In this document: in pieces, positions 52,607 to 62,100 of the stretch
Numbering within the stretch: position 1 is the first letter of the stretch
Layout: every line of letters begins with the position of its first letter
Source: Sphingomonas soli NBRC 100801
GTDB taxonomy: Bacteria > Pseudomonadota > Alphaproteobacteria > Sphingomonadales > Sphingomonadaceae
Length of the DNA stretch: 64,000 bases
Direction of reading: 5' to 3'
NCBI RefSeq assembly: GCF_001591025.1
Contig: NZ_BCTZ01000003.1
Location: 1 to 64,000, forward strand
Translations under genes and position numbers: made by a program
The notes under the pieces: model-generated
Databases searched by the model: none
The model's input: only the letters and a program-made list of their open reading frames with translations
Told to the model about the DNA's origin: nothing

Positions 52607-53794
52607 TCAGTCCAGCAGTTCCACCGCCACCGCCGTCGCCTCGCCGCCGCCGATGCACAGCGACGCGATCCCGCGCTTCTGCCCGTGCGTCTCCAGCGCC
52701 GAGAGGAGGGTCGCAAGCACCCGCGCGCCGCTCGCGCCGATCGGATGGCCCAGCGCGCACGCGCCGCCATGCACGTTCAGCTTGTCGTGCGGGATGCCCA
52801 GATCGTGCATCGCGATCATCGCGACGCATGCGAACGCCTCGTTCACCTCGAACAGGTCGACATCGCTTGCGCTCCAGCCCGCTTTCTCCAGCGCCTTGCG
52901 CATCGCGAAGACCGGGGCGGTGGTGAAGAGCGCGGGCGCATGGGCATGCGCCGCATGGCTCACGATCCGCGCGACCGGCGTGAGCCCCAGCCGCTCGGCG
53001 ACCGACGCCCGCGTCATCACCAGGGCCGCCGCACCGTCCGAGATCGAAGAGGCATTGGCCGCCGTGATCGTGCCATCCTTGGCGAAGGCCGGCTTGAGCG
53101 TCGGGATCTTCGACGCATCGCCCTTGGCGGGTTGCTCGTCGAGCATCACGGTGGTCACGCCCCTGCGGCCCTTCACCTCGACGGGAACGATCTCGCGATC
53201 GAACGCACCCGATTTCTGCGCCTTTTGCGCGCGCTCCAGCGAAGCGATGGCGAACGCGTCCTGCGCCTCGCGCGTGAACTGGTAATGCTGCGCCGTCTCC
53301 TCGGCAAAGCTGCCCATCAGCCGCCCGGGCTCATAGGCATCCTCCAGCCCGTCGAGATACATGTGGTCCTTCAGCACATCATGCCCGATCCGCGCGCCGC
53401 CGCGATGGCGCATCGAAAGATAGGGTGCGTTGGTCATGCTCTCCATGCCGCCCGCGATGAGCAGATCGGCCGATCCCGCCGCCAGCGCATCCGCCGCCAT
53501 GATCGCTGCCTGCATCCCCGATCCGCACATCTTGTTGAGCGTGGTCGCTTCGATATGGCTCGGCAGCCCGGCCTTGAGCGCCGCCTGCCGCGCCGGCGCC
53601 TGGCCCAGCCCGGCGGGCAGCACGCAGCCCATATAGATCCGCTCGATCGCATCGCCCTTCAGCCCCGCGCGCTCCACCGCCGCGCCCACTGCCGCCGCGC
53701 CCAGATCGGTGGCGCTGGCGTCGGTCAGCGAGCCCTGGAAGCTGCCCATCGGCGTGCGGGCATAGGATGCGATGACGACGGGGTCTGCGGACAT
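52607..53794 (-). CDS. Acetyl-CoA C-acetyltransferase (thiolase)
   Basis: The 395-residue enzyme has active-site Cys in LNKMCGSGMQAAI (about 90), the His in VHGGACALGHPIGASG and a second Cys in ASLCIGGGEATAVA. These define a biosynthetic-type or degradative thiolase that makes or cleaves acetoacetyl-CoA. The start ATG 53794 gives MSADPVVIASYARTP. It is alone; no beta-oxidation or PHB partner is adjacent. It converges on the SH3 gene with 22 bp between stops. Confidence 0.95.
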   Translation of the reverse strand: MSADPVVIASYARTPMGSFQGSLTDASATDLGAAAVGAAVERAGLKGDAIERIYMGCVLPAGLGQAPARQAALKAGLPSHIEATTLNKMCGSGMQAAIMAADALAAGSADLLIAGGMESMTNAPYLSMRHRGGARIGHDVLKDHMYLDGLEDAYEPGRLMGSFAEETAQHYQFTREAQDAFAIASLERAQKAQKSGAFDREIVPVEVKGRRGVTTVMLDEQPAKGDASKIPTLKPAFAKDGTITAANASSISDGAAALVMTRASVAERLGLTPVARIVSHAAHAHAPALFTTAPVFAMRKALEKAGWSASDVDLFEVNEAFACVAMIAMHDLGIPHDKLNVHGGACALGHPIGASGARVLATLLSALETHGQKRGIASLCIGGGEATAVAVELLD

Positions 53795-53881
53795 AAAGGC
53801 TCCTCTCGGGTGTTGGGCGCGATCTAGTCCGTTGCGCGGTGGTTTGCAAAAGCCGCGCTCAGCCCGCAGGAAGCTCCCGCA

Positions 53882-54142
53882 ATGACCTTCGTCGATATCT
53901 GCAAATGGTTCGCCTCGATCAGCGGTATCATCGCCTGCCTGATGGTGTCGCTCGACAATGGCCGCCGCGTGACCGGCTGGGGATTCGCGCTGTTCGTCGC
54001 CTCCAGCATCGCCTGGATCACCGGCGCATTGCTCTCCAGCGACGAGCCGCTCTGGACGCAGAACATGGTGCTCTTCTGCATCAATTGCTTCGGCGTGTAC
54101 CGCTATCTGATCCGCAAGCGCCCGCCGCGTGACGATGATTGA
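53882..54142 (+). CDS. Small membrane protein
   Basis: The 86-residue product has hydrophobic stretches (about 9-20, 32-50 and 60-72), consistent with two or three membrane passes. It ends with a basic-acidic tail (RKRPPRDDD). I do not recognise a family. The start ATG 53882 is preceded by a purine-rich AGGAAGCTCCCGCA. It overlaps the prepilin peptidase gene by 8 bp, so the two are probably co-transcribed. Confidence 0.7.
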   Translation: MTFVDICKWFASISGIIACLMVSLDNGRRVTGWGFALFVASSIAWITGALLSSDEPLWTQNMVLFCINCFGVYRYLIRKRPPRDDD

Positions 54143-54869
54143 ATCCTGGCTCTGGCCCGCCGCGCTCGGCCTGCTCGGCCTCGTCTTCGGCAGCTTCATC
54201 GCCACCATCGCGATCCGCTGGCCCCAGCGGCGCAGTGCCGCGCGGGGCCGCTCCGAATGCGATTCCTGCCATAAGCCGCTCGGCGTCCGCGAACTCGTCC
54301 CCGTCCTCAGCTATCTCGCCCAGCGGGGCAAATGCCGCGCGTGCGGCGCGAGCATCTCCGCCTGGCATCCGGCGGTGGAGTTGCTCGGCCTCGCCATCGG
54401 CCTCGCCGCCGGGATCGCCGCGCCGGGCTGGGCAGGGGCGGCGGGGGCGATCTTCGGCTGGCTGCTGCTCACGCTCGCCGCGATCGATCTGCGCGCCTTC
54501 TGGCTGCCCAATCTGTTCACCGCCGCGCTCGCCTTTACCGGCCTCGCGCTCGGCCCCGGATCGCTCGCCGATCGCCTGATCGGCGGTCTGGCGGGCCTTG
54601 CCGCGCTCTGGCTCGTCGCTTCTGCCTATCGCTGGTTGCGCGGCCGCGACGGGCTGGGTGGCGGCGATCCCAAGGTGTTCGGCGCGATCGGCTGCTGGCT
54701 CGGCTGGCAGGCTTTGCCTCAGGTGATGCTCGCCGCCTGCGCGCTCGGAATCACGATCGTGCTGGCGTTGCGGCTCGCAGGGCATAAGATGACGGGAACC
54801 GATCGCCTGCCGTTCGGCACGCTGCTGGCCCCGGCAGCGTTCGCGGTGTGGCTGGCCATGATGATCTAA
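54135..54869 (+). CDS. Prepilin peptidase (A24, GspO/PilD-type)
   Basis: The 244-residue inner-membrane protein has the N-terminal GLVFGSFIATIAIRWPQRR, the zinc site CDSCHKPL and CRACGAS (two CxxC), and the two catalytic Asp segments AAIDLRAFWLPN and GLGGGDPKVFGAIG. It cleaves and N-methylates type IV pilin or type II secretion leader peptides. No pilus gene is adjacent. The start is ATG 54135; GTG 54129 adds two residues. It overlaps the upstream small membrane protein. Confidence 0.92.
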   Translation: MIESWLWPAALGLLGLVFGSFIATIAIRWPQRRSAARGRSECDSCHKPLGVRELVPVLSYLAQRGKCRACGASISAWHPAVELLGLAIGLAAGIAAPGWAGAAGAIFGWLLLTLAAIDLRAFWLPNLFTAALAFTGLALGPGSLADRLIGGLAGLAALWLVASAYRWLRGRDGLGGGDPKVFGAIGCWLGWQALPQVMLAACALGITIVLALRLAGHKMTGTDRLPFGTLLAPAAFAVWLAMMI

Positions 54870-54879
54870 GGGAGAGCGC

Positions 54880-56286
54880 GTGCAGGATATTCTCGAACGC
54901 CAGCGTCAGGCATTCATGGCGGAGCTTCCGGTCTCGCTGGAGGCGCGCCGCGATCGCCTCAACCGCGCCATCGCGATGCTCACCGAAAATGCCGATCGCT
55001 TCTGCGATGCGCTGAGCGAGGATTTCGGCCATCGCAGCCGCGATCAATCCATGCTCACCGATATCGCCGCCTCGGTTTCCCCGCTCAGGCATGCGCTGAA
55101 GCACGTCAAAAGCTGGATGAGGCCCGAGCGCAAGCCGGTGCTCTTCCCGCTTGGGTTGCTCGGCGGGCGCGGCTGGATCGAAACCCAGCCAAAGGGCGTG
55201 GTCGGCATCATCGCGCCCTGGAATTTCCCCGTGCAGCTCGTGATGAGCCCGCTTGCCGGCGTGCTCGCCGCGGGCAATCGCGCGATGGTCAAGACGAGCG
55301 AATACACCCCTGTCGTCGCAGCTTTGTTCGACGAACTCGGTGCCAAATATTTCGCGCCTGAGGAACTGGCCTTTGTCAGCGGCGGCCCGGAAGTGGGCAA
55401 GGCGTTCGCCGCGCTTCCCTTCGATCATCTGCTCTTCACTGGCGCCACCTCGATCGGCCGCCACATCCTCCACGCCGCCGCCGATAATCTCACCCCGGTC
55501 ACGCTGGAACTGGGCGGCAAATCCCCCGTCATCCTCGGCCGCTCCGCCGATGTGGCGCGCGCCACCGAACGCGTCGCGCTGGGCAAGATGATGAATGCGG
55601 GCCAGATCTGCCTCGCCCCCGATTACATGCTGGTGCCCGAGGAGAAGGAAGCCGAAGTCGTCGCCGGGCTCACCGCGGCCGCCTCGGCCATGTATCCCAG
55701 CCTGCTGGACAATCCCGATTACACCGCGATCATCAACGATCGCCATTTCCAGCGCCTCACCACATGGCTCGACGACGCCCGCGCGCGCGGCGCCGAAGTC
55801 ATCCAGGTCAATCCGGCGAACGAGGATTTCACCGCGACCAATTCGCGCAAGCTCCCGCTCCACATCGTCCGCAACCCCACCGACGACATGACCGTGATGC
55901 AGGAGGAGATTTTCGGCCCGATCCTCCCCGTGCGCACCTACAAGACACTCGATCGCGCGATCGACGAGGTAAACCGCCGCGAGCGCCCGCTCGGCCTCTA
56001 TTATTTTGGCAGCGACGAAGCCGAAAAGCGCCGCGTCCTCGATCGCACCATCTCCGGCGGCGTCACGCTCGATGATGTCGTCTTCCACGTCAGCCAGGAA
56101 GAACTCCCCTTCGGCGGAGTCGGCCCGTCGGGCATGGGGGCTTATCACGGCGAAACCGGCTACCGCACCTTCAGCCACGCCAAGAGCGTGTACAAGCAAC
56201 CCAGGATCGACGTGGCCGGCCTCGCGGGCATCAAGCCGCCATACGGCAAGAAGACGCGCGCGAGTGTAGCGCGCCAGATGAAATAA
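54880..56286 (+). CDS. Coniferyl-aldehyde dehydrogenase
   Basis: The 468-residue protein is an aldehyde dehydrogenase. It has PWNFPVQLVMSPLAGVLAAG, FTGATSIGR, the Glu in VTLELGGKSP and the nucleophile Cys in AGQICLAPDYML. The C-terminus with GAYHGETGYRTFSHAKSVYK is typical of the coniferyl-aldehyde/CalB group that oxidises lignin-derived or long-chain aldehydes. The start is GTG 54880 after GGGAGAG, 11 bp beyond the prepilin peptidase stop. Substrate by homology. Confidence 0.88.
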   Translation: MQDILERQRQAFMAELPVSLEARRDRLNRAIAMLTENADRFCDALSEDFGHRSRDQSMLTDIAASVSPLRHALKHVKSWMRPERKPVLFPLGLLGGRGWIETQPKGVVGIIAPWNFPVQLVMSPLAGVLAAGNRAMVKTSEYTPVVAALFDELGAKYFAPEELAFVSGGPEVGKAFAALPFDHLLFTGATSIGRHILHAAADNLTPVTLELGGKSPVILGRSADVARATERVALGKMMNAGQICLAPDYMLVPEEKEAEVVAGLTAAASAMYPSLLDNPDYTAIINDRHFQRLTTWLDDARARGAEVIQVNPANEDFTATNSRKLPLHIVRNPTDDMTVMQEEIFGPILPVRTYKTLDRAIDEVNRRERPLGLYYFGSDEAEKRRVLDRTISGGVTLDDVVFHVSQEELPFGGVGPSGMGAYHGETGYRTFSHAKSVYKQPRIDVAGLAGIKPPYGKKTRASVARQMK

Positions 56287-57180
56287 CGTCCCGGCGCAAA
56301 GCAACAAAACGTCATCCCCGCGAAAGCGGGGACCCAGAGCCAAGCAGGGCATCGCTCCACAACCCTGGCGCCCCGCTTTCGCGGGGATGACGGCAAGAGG
56401 GCATGCTCCCAATCCCCCCCCGGAGGGAAAGCGGGACCCCGGGTCAAGCCCGGGGAGACGGCTGTTTCGAAGGCGAGCGCCCACCCAATTCCTCCCCCGG
56501 AGGGGGAGGGGGACCGCGCCCGCAGGGCGTGGTGGAGGGGTAGTCGCCCAAAGCGATCCCCCGCGACGCGCCCGCCCGCCACCCGCACTCCCCTCGTCAC
56601 CCCGGACTTGCTCCGGGGTCCCGCTGCACCTTCCCCGGTACATCGGCCGAGGCCCTAGCCGCGCGAAGGAAGCGGGACCCCGGGTCAAGCCCGGGGTGAC
56701 GGACATCTCGAAAGCGAGCGCCCACTCAAATCCTCCCCCGGAGGGGGAGGGGGACCGCGCCCGCAGGGCGTGGTGGAGGGGTATTCGCCAAAAGCGAACC
56801 GCCGCGATCCACCCGCGCCCCAACCATCCTCCCTCTGTCACCCCGGACTTGCTCCGGGGTCCCGCTACACCTTCCCCGGTACATACACCGAGGCCGTCCG
56901 ATCCGCAGAAGAAGCGGGATCCCGGGGCAAGCCCGGGATGACGGTTGCTTCGAAAGTGGGCCCCGACCCCACCCGTCATCCCCGCGAAAGCGGGGACCCA
57001 GGGTCACGACGGGAATCGCTGCGTGACGCGCACTCCGCACCCTCGCCGCAACCACCCAAGCCCCATCGGCGAATCGATCCCCCCCCCGTGGCGAAGCCAC
57101 GCCGTCGGTCGGCGCTCGCAGCGCCGCCGGTCGCGCGCAAAAAAAAGACCGCCCCGGAAGGCGGCCTATGAAAGTTTTAG
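56287..57180. repeat. Mosaic of REP-like repeats, about 0.9 kb
   Basis: No gene was recognised. It contains GTCATCCCCGCGAAAGCGGG-type hairpins (56311-56335, inverted near 56371-56393, and again near 56976-57000). Two copies of a compound unit, about 240 bp, run from about 56467 to 56707 and 56708 to 56946. Each unit has GAGCGCCCAC, CTCCCCCGGAGGGGGAGG, CGCCCGCAGGGCGTGGTGGA, a CGTCACCCCGGACTTGC-type arm, CACCTTCCCCGGTACAT, and a closing GACCCCGGG arm. They differ at scattered positions. The minus-strand terminator at 57139-57166 lies at the right end. Confidence 0.85.
57139..57166 (-). terminator. Orphan intrinsic terminator on the minus strand
   Basis: On the minus strand GGCCGCC (57166-57160), loop TTCCGG and GGCGGTC (57153-57147) form a 7-bp stem with one G-U pair, followed by eight Ts (57146-57139). 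No minus-strand gene lies upstream within 180 bp. Confidence 0.85.
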
Positions 57181-57240
57181 GAGAGGATGCCTGAAAGGCC
57201 CGATCTTTGTGCAGCGCAGCGTATTATTGTGCAAGTGCGA
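57139..57240 (-). ncRNA. Possible small RNA upstream of the orphan terminator
   Basis: The terminator at 57139-57166 needs a transcript, but the nearest minus-strand gene is none before the MarR region. The segment upstream contains the single-stranded-like CATCCTCTCCTAAAACTTTC, a pyrimidine-rich anti-ribosome-site motif seen in several regulatory RNAs. The 5' end is unknown; 57240 is only a placeholder, and no strong promoter was identified. Confidence 0.3.
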
Positions 57241-57255
57241 AATGATCATTCACTC

Positions 57256-57272
57256 GTTGCAGAATTTGCAAC
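57256..57272. promoter_or_regulatory. Candidate MarR operator
   Basis: GTTGCA (57256-57261) and TGCAAC (57267-57272) are inverted around a 5-bp spacer, 52 bp before the marR start. Just upstream, AATGATCATT (57241-57250) is a separate perfect palindrome. Autoregulation is the usual pattern for MarR genes. Confidence 0.5.
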
Positions 57273-57323
57273 TATCCGGCGTTCACGCTTGCAAGCGGCG
57301 GCATCGCAACGCACGGAGGCGGC

Positions 57324-57773
57324 ATGTCCAGCCTGCGCCTCGATGAATTCCTTGCCTACCGCCTGTCGATCGCGTCCAATGCCGTTTCGGATATCGTGGC
57401 TCGCGCGTATCGCTCGCTGTTCGGGCTGCGCATCCCCGAATGGCGGCTGATCGCGGTGCTGGCCGAGGGGGGCAATATGAGCCAGCAGGCTCTGTGCGGG
57501 CGCACCCGGATGGACAAGGTGACGGTGAGCCGCGCGGCGATCGCGCTTGCCGATCGTGGGCTGATCGCGCGGGCGAGCAATCCCGATGACCAGCGCTCGC
57601 ATCTCCTCACGCTGAGCAAGGAGGGCTGGGCGCTTTACGAGCAGATCGCGCCCAAGGCGCTGGAGATGGAGCGGCGGATCTTCGCCGGGTTCAGCGATGC
57701 CGAGCGCATCCAGCTCAAGGCGATGCTCGACCGGATCGACTCCGCGGTGGAAGCGTTCGACGCGCGGGGTTGA
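57324..57773 (+). CDS. MarR-family transcriptional regulator
   Basis: The 149-residue protein has the winged helix-turn-helix of MarR: IPEWRLIAVLAEGGNMSQQALCGRTRMDKVTVSRAAIALADRGLIARASNPDDQRSHLLTLSKEG. The N- and C-terminal helices form the dimer interface. Its ligand and targets are unknown; autoregulation at the palindrome just upstream is likely. The start ATG 57324 follows GGAGG. It precedes glcB by 77 bp on the same strand, so it may also control malate synthase, though that is inference. Confidence 0.9.
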   Translation: MSSLRLDEFLAYRLSIASNAVSDIVARAYRSLFGLRIPEWRLIAVLAEGGNMSQQALCGRTRMDKVTVSRAAIALADRGLIARASNPDDQRSHLLTLSKEGWALYEQIAPKALEMERRIFAGFSDAERIQLKAMLDRIDSAVEAFDARG

Positions 57774-57850
57774 TCCCGGCGGCCGCCTTGGCCTAAGGCC
57801 GTCGCGCCCTCCCCAGGCTTTGCTGTACAAGTGCCTGTGAGGAGGATTCC

Positions 57851-59902
57851 ATGTCTGTTAACCGTTCCGGACTGACCGTCGCCGAGCCGCTTGCGCGTTT
57901 CGTCGAGGATCGCGTGCTGCCGGGGCTTGGCATTGACGCCGGTGGATTCTGGGCCGGCGCGGCCGCCATTTTCGAGAAGTTTGCGCCGGAGAATCGTGCG
58001 CTGCTGGCGCGCCGGGACGAACTCCAGGCGCTGATCGATGCGCGCTATCAGGCGGGTGGCCCGGTGGACGAGGCGTATCTGCGCGAGATCGGCTATCTCG
58101 TTCCCGAGCCCGCGCCCTTCACGATCGACACGGCGAATGTCGATGTCGAGGTTGCGACGATGGCGGGGCCGCAGCTCGTCGTGCCGGTGCTCAACGCGCG
58201 TTTTGTGCTCAACGCCGCCAATGCGCGCTGGGGCAGCCTCTACGATGCGCTCTACGGCACCGATGTGCTGCCGGGCGTGGCGAAGCCGGGCGGCTATGAT
58301 GCCGAACGCGGCGCGCAGGTGATCGCCTATGCCAGGGCGTTTCTGGATCGCGCGGTGCCGCTGGCTGAGGGCAGCTGGGCCGATCTGGCGGGCGAGCCGG
58401 TGCTTGCCGATCCTTCGCAGCAGGTCGCGCCGTGGCTGTTCCGTCATCATGGGCTGCATATCGAGGTGGTGATCGATCGCGAGCACCCGATCGGGCGGAG
58501 CGATCCGGCGGGGATCGCCGATGTGGTGCTCGAAGCGGCGCTGAGCACGATCGTCGATCTCGAGGATTCGGTCGCGGCGGTGGACGCGGAGGACAAGGTT
58601 GCGGCCTATGCCAATTGGCTGGGGCTGATGCGCGGCGATCTGGAGGAGAGCTTCGAGAAGGGCGGGAAGACGCTTACGCGGCGGCTCAACCCCGATCGGC
58701 GCGGGTTGCGCGGGCGCTCGCTGCTGTTCGTGCGCAATGTCGGGCATCTGATGACCACGCCCGCAGTGCTGCTGGCGGACGGGAGCGAGGCGCCGGAGGG
58801 GATATTGGACGCGATCGTGACGAGCACGATCGCGCTCTACGATCTTCGCGGGCTGGGTCGGTATCGCAATTCGGAGGCGGGCAGCGTCTATATCGTCAAG
58901 CCGAAGATGCACGGTCCCGACGAATGCGCCTTTACCGACCGGTTGTTTGACGCGGTCGAGGATTTGCTCGCGCTGACCCGTCATACAATCAAGGTGGGCG
59001 TGATGGACGAAGAGCGCCGGACCTCCGCAAACCTGGCCGCCTGCATCTTCCAGGTCCGCCACCGCATCGCGTTCATCAACACGGGTTTCCTCGATCGCAC
59101 CGGCGACGAGATCCACACTGCGATGCAGGCCGGGCCGTTCATTCCGAAGGGCGAGATCAAGGGGGCGGCCTGGATCAAGGCTTATGAAGATCGCAATGTT
59201 CGGATCGGACTGGCTGCCGGGCTGGGGGGAAGGGCGCAGATTGGAAAGGGGATGTGGGCGGCCCCGGATCTGATGGTCGGAATGATGGAGCAGAAGATCG
59301 CGCATCCAAAGAGCGGGGCTAGCACCGCGTGGGTGCCTTCACCGACCGCGGCGACGTTGCACGCGCTGCATTATCACCAAATCGACGTGTTCGCGCGCCA
59401 GCGCGAGATTGCGGGCGATGCGATACCCGGCCTGGCGCAGCTTCTCACCGTACCGGTCGCCGAGGGCCGGAACTGGAGCGCACAGGAGATCGCGCGCGAG
59501 CTCGACAACAACGCGCAGGGCATCCTGGGCTATGTCGTGCGCTGGATCGATCAGGGTGTCGGCTGCTCCAAGGTCCCCGACATCGACGATGTGGGGCTGA
59601 TGGAGGATCGTGCGACGCTCCGCATTACCTCCCAGCATCTCGCGAACTGGCTGCTCCACGGCGTGGCCAGCGCGGCGGACATTGATGCGGCGCTCATGCG
59701 GATGGCGGCGAAGGTCGATGCCCAGAATGCCGGCGATCCGCTGTACCGGCCGATGGCGGGCAACCCCGACAGCCTGGCATTCCAGGCGGCTCGCGCCTTG
59801 ATATTCGAGGGCCTGACGCAACCCAACGGCTATACCGAACCGCTGCTTCATCGTTTTCGCGCGGCGGCGAAGGCGAATATGGGGAGCCAAAGCGCCGCTT
59901 GA
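57851..59902 (+). CDS. glcB: Malate synthase G
   Basis: The enzyme joins acetyl-CoA and glyoxylate in the glyoxylate bypass or glycolate use. The 683-residue protein is a little short for isoform G (about 720). It shows [34 protein letters not shown], the active-site [13 protein letters not shown] and the catalytic-base region [12 protein letters not shown]. The start ATG 57851 follows GAGGAGG. aceA (isocitrate lyase) is not in the window. Confidence 0.95.
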   Translation: MSVNRSGLTVAEPLARFVEDRVLPGLGIDAGGFWAGAAAIFEKFAPENRALLARRDELQALIDARYQAGGPVDEAYLREIGYLVPEPAPFTIDTANVDVEVATMAGPQLVVPVLNARFVLNAANARWGSLYDALYGTDVLPGVAKPGGYDAERGAQVIAYARAFLDRAVPLAEGSWADLAGEPVLADPSQQVAPWLFRHHGLHIEVVIDREHPIGRSDPAGIADVVLEAALSTIVDLEDSVAAVDAEDKVAAYANWLGLMRGDLEESFEKGGKTLTRRLNPDRRGLRGRSLLFVRNVGHLMTTPAVLLADGSEAPEGILDAIVTSTIALYDLRGLGRYRNSEAGSVYIVKPKMHGPDECAFTDRLFDAVEDLLALTRHTIKVGVMDEERRTSANLAACIFQVRHRIAFINTGFLDRTGDEIHTAMQAGPFIPKGEIKGAAWIKAYEDRNVRIGLAAGLGGRAQIGKGMWAAPDLMVGMMEQKIAHPKSGASTAWVPSPTAATLHALHYHQIDVFARQREIAGDAIPGLAQLLTVPVAEGRNWSAQEIARELDNNAQGILGYVVRWIDQGVGCSKVPDIDDVGLMEDRATLRITSQHLANWLLHGVASAADIDAALMRMAAKVDAQNAGDPLYRPMAGNPDSLAFQAARALIFEGLTQPNGYTEPLLHRFRAAAKANMGSQSAA

Positions 59903-59952
59903 TCGTTACGCTGGCGTGAGGGTCGGGAAGGTGCCGATCCGGAGGGATAGCG

Positions 59953-62100
59953 TTGCGTAAAGGGGTTAAGGCGGTTTGGCTCGCCGCACTCGCGGGAACG
60001 GCGTTCGTGCCGGGGACGGCATGGGCGCAGATCGCGGATCCCAAGCCCGGGCAGGGTGCGCCTGCCGACGCGCCCAGAGCGCCTCCGAACGCGACAGACG
60101 GCGAGATAAAGCCGATCGTGCCCGATGCCGAATTCGATGCGGGCATTCCCAAGCTGAGCGATGATATCAATGCGCCGCTCGAGCCGATCGAAGCGTTCAA
60201 ACCCGCGCCCACACAAGGCCAGCAGGCGGCGGAGGTGCGCGCGGAGGTCGAGGACAGCTTCGCCGACGCTCCGGCCGAGGATCCTGAATTCGCCCAGCCG
60301 CTTCCCGCCCTGGCCGATTTCAAGGTCGAGCCACCAGCCGAGATCAAGACGGTCGACAGCAAGGCTGTGACGATCCGCTACAAGACTGTTCTGGAAGGGC
60401 TTGAAGAGATCGGTCTTGAAGACCGGTTCAAATCGCTCTCTGCGCTGGAGCAGGGTGGCGGGAAGGCAGCCAATTCGGCGATGGTCGCCGCGCGAGCCCG
60501 GGAGGATGAGAAACTCGCCGTGCGGCTGATGCAGTCGCTCGGCTATTATGACGGCACCGCAGTCTCATCCGTCGAGCAGGTCCCGAGAAATTCCGGCAAT
60601 GTGCAGGCGAGTGTGATCGCCAGCCCCGGCGCGCTTTACCGGCTCGGCACCGTCACGGTGATCGCGGACCCGACCGTGCCGCCGGGGCTGATCGAGCGCG
60701 AGCTGAACCTCAATCCGGGCGACCCGATCGAGGCGGACCGGGTGCAGGGAGCCGAGGCGAATGTGAGCCTGAGGCTGCCGCAGCAGGGCTATCCGTTCGC
60801 CAAGGTGGGGGAACGCGACATCCTGCTCGATGAGGAACTGCACACCGGGGATTACACGCTACCGGTGAATATCGGGCCACGGGCGGTGTTTGGCGATGTG
60901 GTTACGCAAGGGCGACGGCAGGCCCTGAGCGCGGAGCACATCAATATGCTGCGCCGCTACAAATCAGGCGCCATTTATGACGTGCGCGCGACCGATGATC
61001 TACGCGACGCGCTGATCGCGACCAGCCTGTTCTCGACCGTTTCTGTCGAGCCGGTAAGGACCGGTGAGCCCGGACCCGACGGCACGGAGGTGGTCAACAT
61101 TCTGGTCCGCCAGGCGGCCGGGCCTGCGCGCACCCTGGCGGGCGAAGCGGGCTATTCGACGGGGCAGGGCATCCGGCTGGAAGGAAGCTGGACCCACCGC
61201 AATCTCTTCCCGCCCGAAGGTGCCGTGATTCTGAGCGGCGTCGTGGGTACGCAGGAACAGCGCGCATCTGCCGCATTCCGCCGATCCAATGCCGGGCAAC
61301 GCGATCGCACGTTCCAGACGAGCCTGTCACTCAACCACCAGAATTATGATGCATACGAGTCCTATACGGGCACGCTTGCCATCCGCTGGTCGCGCGATTC
61401 AACGCCGATCTGGCAGAAGCGCTGGACCTATTTCTATGGCGCAGAGATCGTCGGATCGAACGAGGACCGCTTCAATTATAGCCGCGCCAAGCGGGATCGT
61501 GGCACCTGGCTGATCGCAGCGCTGCCCGGATTTGTCGGCTATGACCGATCCGACAATCTGCTCAATCCCACGCGGGGATACCGGATCAAGTTCAACGGCA
61601 GCCCGGAAACGTCCGTGCGCGGCGCGGCGCGGCCCTATGCGCGGCTGATGCTGGAGGGAACCTATTACCAGCCGTTGTCGAGCAGCATCGTGCTCGCCGG
61701 GCGGGCGCGGGTTGGATCGATCATGGGCATCGCGCGAGACGATCTTCCCCCCTCGCGGCGTTATTACGCCGGGGGCGGCGGATCGGTGCGCGGCTTCGGC
61801 TATCAGGAGCTTGGACCGCGAAGTCCCGATGGCCGGCCGGTGGGCGGCAGAAGTTTCAACGAGTTCGCGATCGAGGCGCGCTATCGCTTTGGTGACCTCG
61901 GGATCGTGCCGTTTATCGATGCGGGACAGGTCTATGAGGGGATTTATCCGACGGGCCGCAATATGCGCTTCGGTGCGGGCATAGGCGGGCGACTCTATAC
62001 CAATTTCGGTCCGATCCGCGTGGATGTGGCTACGCCGATCAAGCGGCAGCGGGGCGAATCCAAAATTTCGCTCTACATCTCGATCGGCCAGGCATTCTGA
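59953..62100 (+). CDS. tamA: TamA, BamA-type outer-membrane protein
   Basis: TamA, with TamB, helps place proteins in the outer membrane. The 715-residue product has a signal peptide (about 1-26, TAWAQ), an extended Pro/Ala-rich region (about 27-130), POTRA-like domains (about 130-370) and a 16-strand BamA-type barrel. Barrel signs are RRYYAGGGGSVRGFGYQELGP (the conserved RGF lid motif) and a terminal Phe (SIGQAF). The start is TTG 59953 after GGAGGG. The stop shares TGATG with tamB. Confidence 0.92.
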   Translation: MRKGVKAVWLAALAGTAFVPGTAWAQIADPKPGQGAPADAPRAPPNATDGEIKPIVPDAEFDAGIPKLSDDINAPLEPIEAFKPAPTQGQQAAEVRAEVEDSFADAPAEDPEFAQPLPALADFKVEPPAEIKTVDSKAVTIRYKTVLEGLEEIGLEDRFKSLSALEQGGGKAANSAMVAARAREDEKLAVRLMQSLGYYDGTAVSSVEQVPRNSGNVQASVIASPGALYRLGTVTVIADPTVPPGLIERELNLNPGDPIEADRVQGAEANVSLRLPQQGYPFAKVGERDILLDEELHTGDYTLPVNIGPRAVFGDVVTQGRRQALSAEHINMLRRYKSGAIYDVRATDDLRDALIATSLFSTVSVEPVRTGEPGPDGTEVVNILVRQAAGPARTLAGEAGYSTGQGIRLEGSWTHRNLFPPEGAVILSGVVGTQEQRASAAFRRSNAGQRDRTFQTSLSLNHQNYDAYESYTGTLAIRWSRDSTPIWQKRWTYFYGAEIVGSNEDRFNYSRAKRDRGTWLIAALPGFVGYDRSDNLLNPTRGYRIKFNGSPETSVRGAARPYARLMLEGTYYQPLSSSIVLAGRARVGSIMGIARDDLPPSRRYYAGGGGSVRGFGYQELGPRSPDGRPVGGRSFNEFAIEARYRFGDLGIVPFIDAGQVYEGIYPTGRNMRFGAGIGGRLYTNFGPIRVDVATPIKRQRGESKISLYISIGQAF

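Noticed and set aside
56287..57180. Short ORFs in the REP block
   Set aside because: They translate the repeats and lack ribosome sites.
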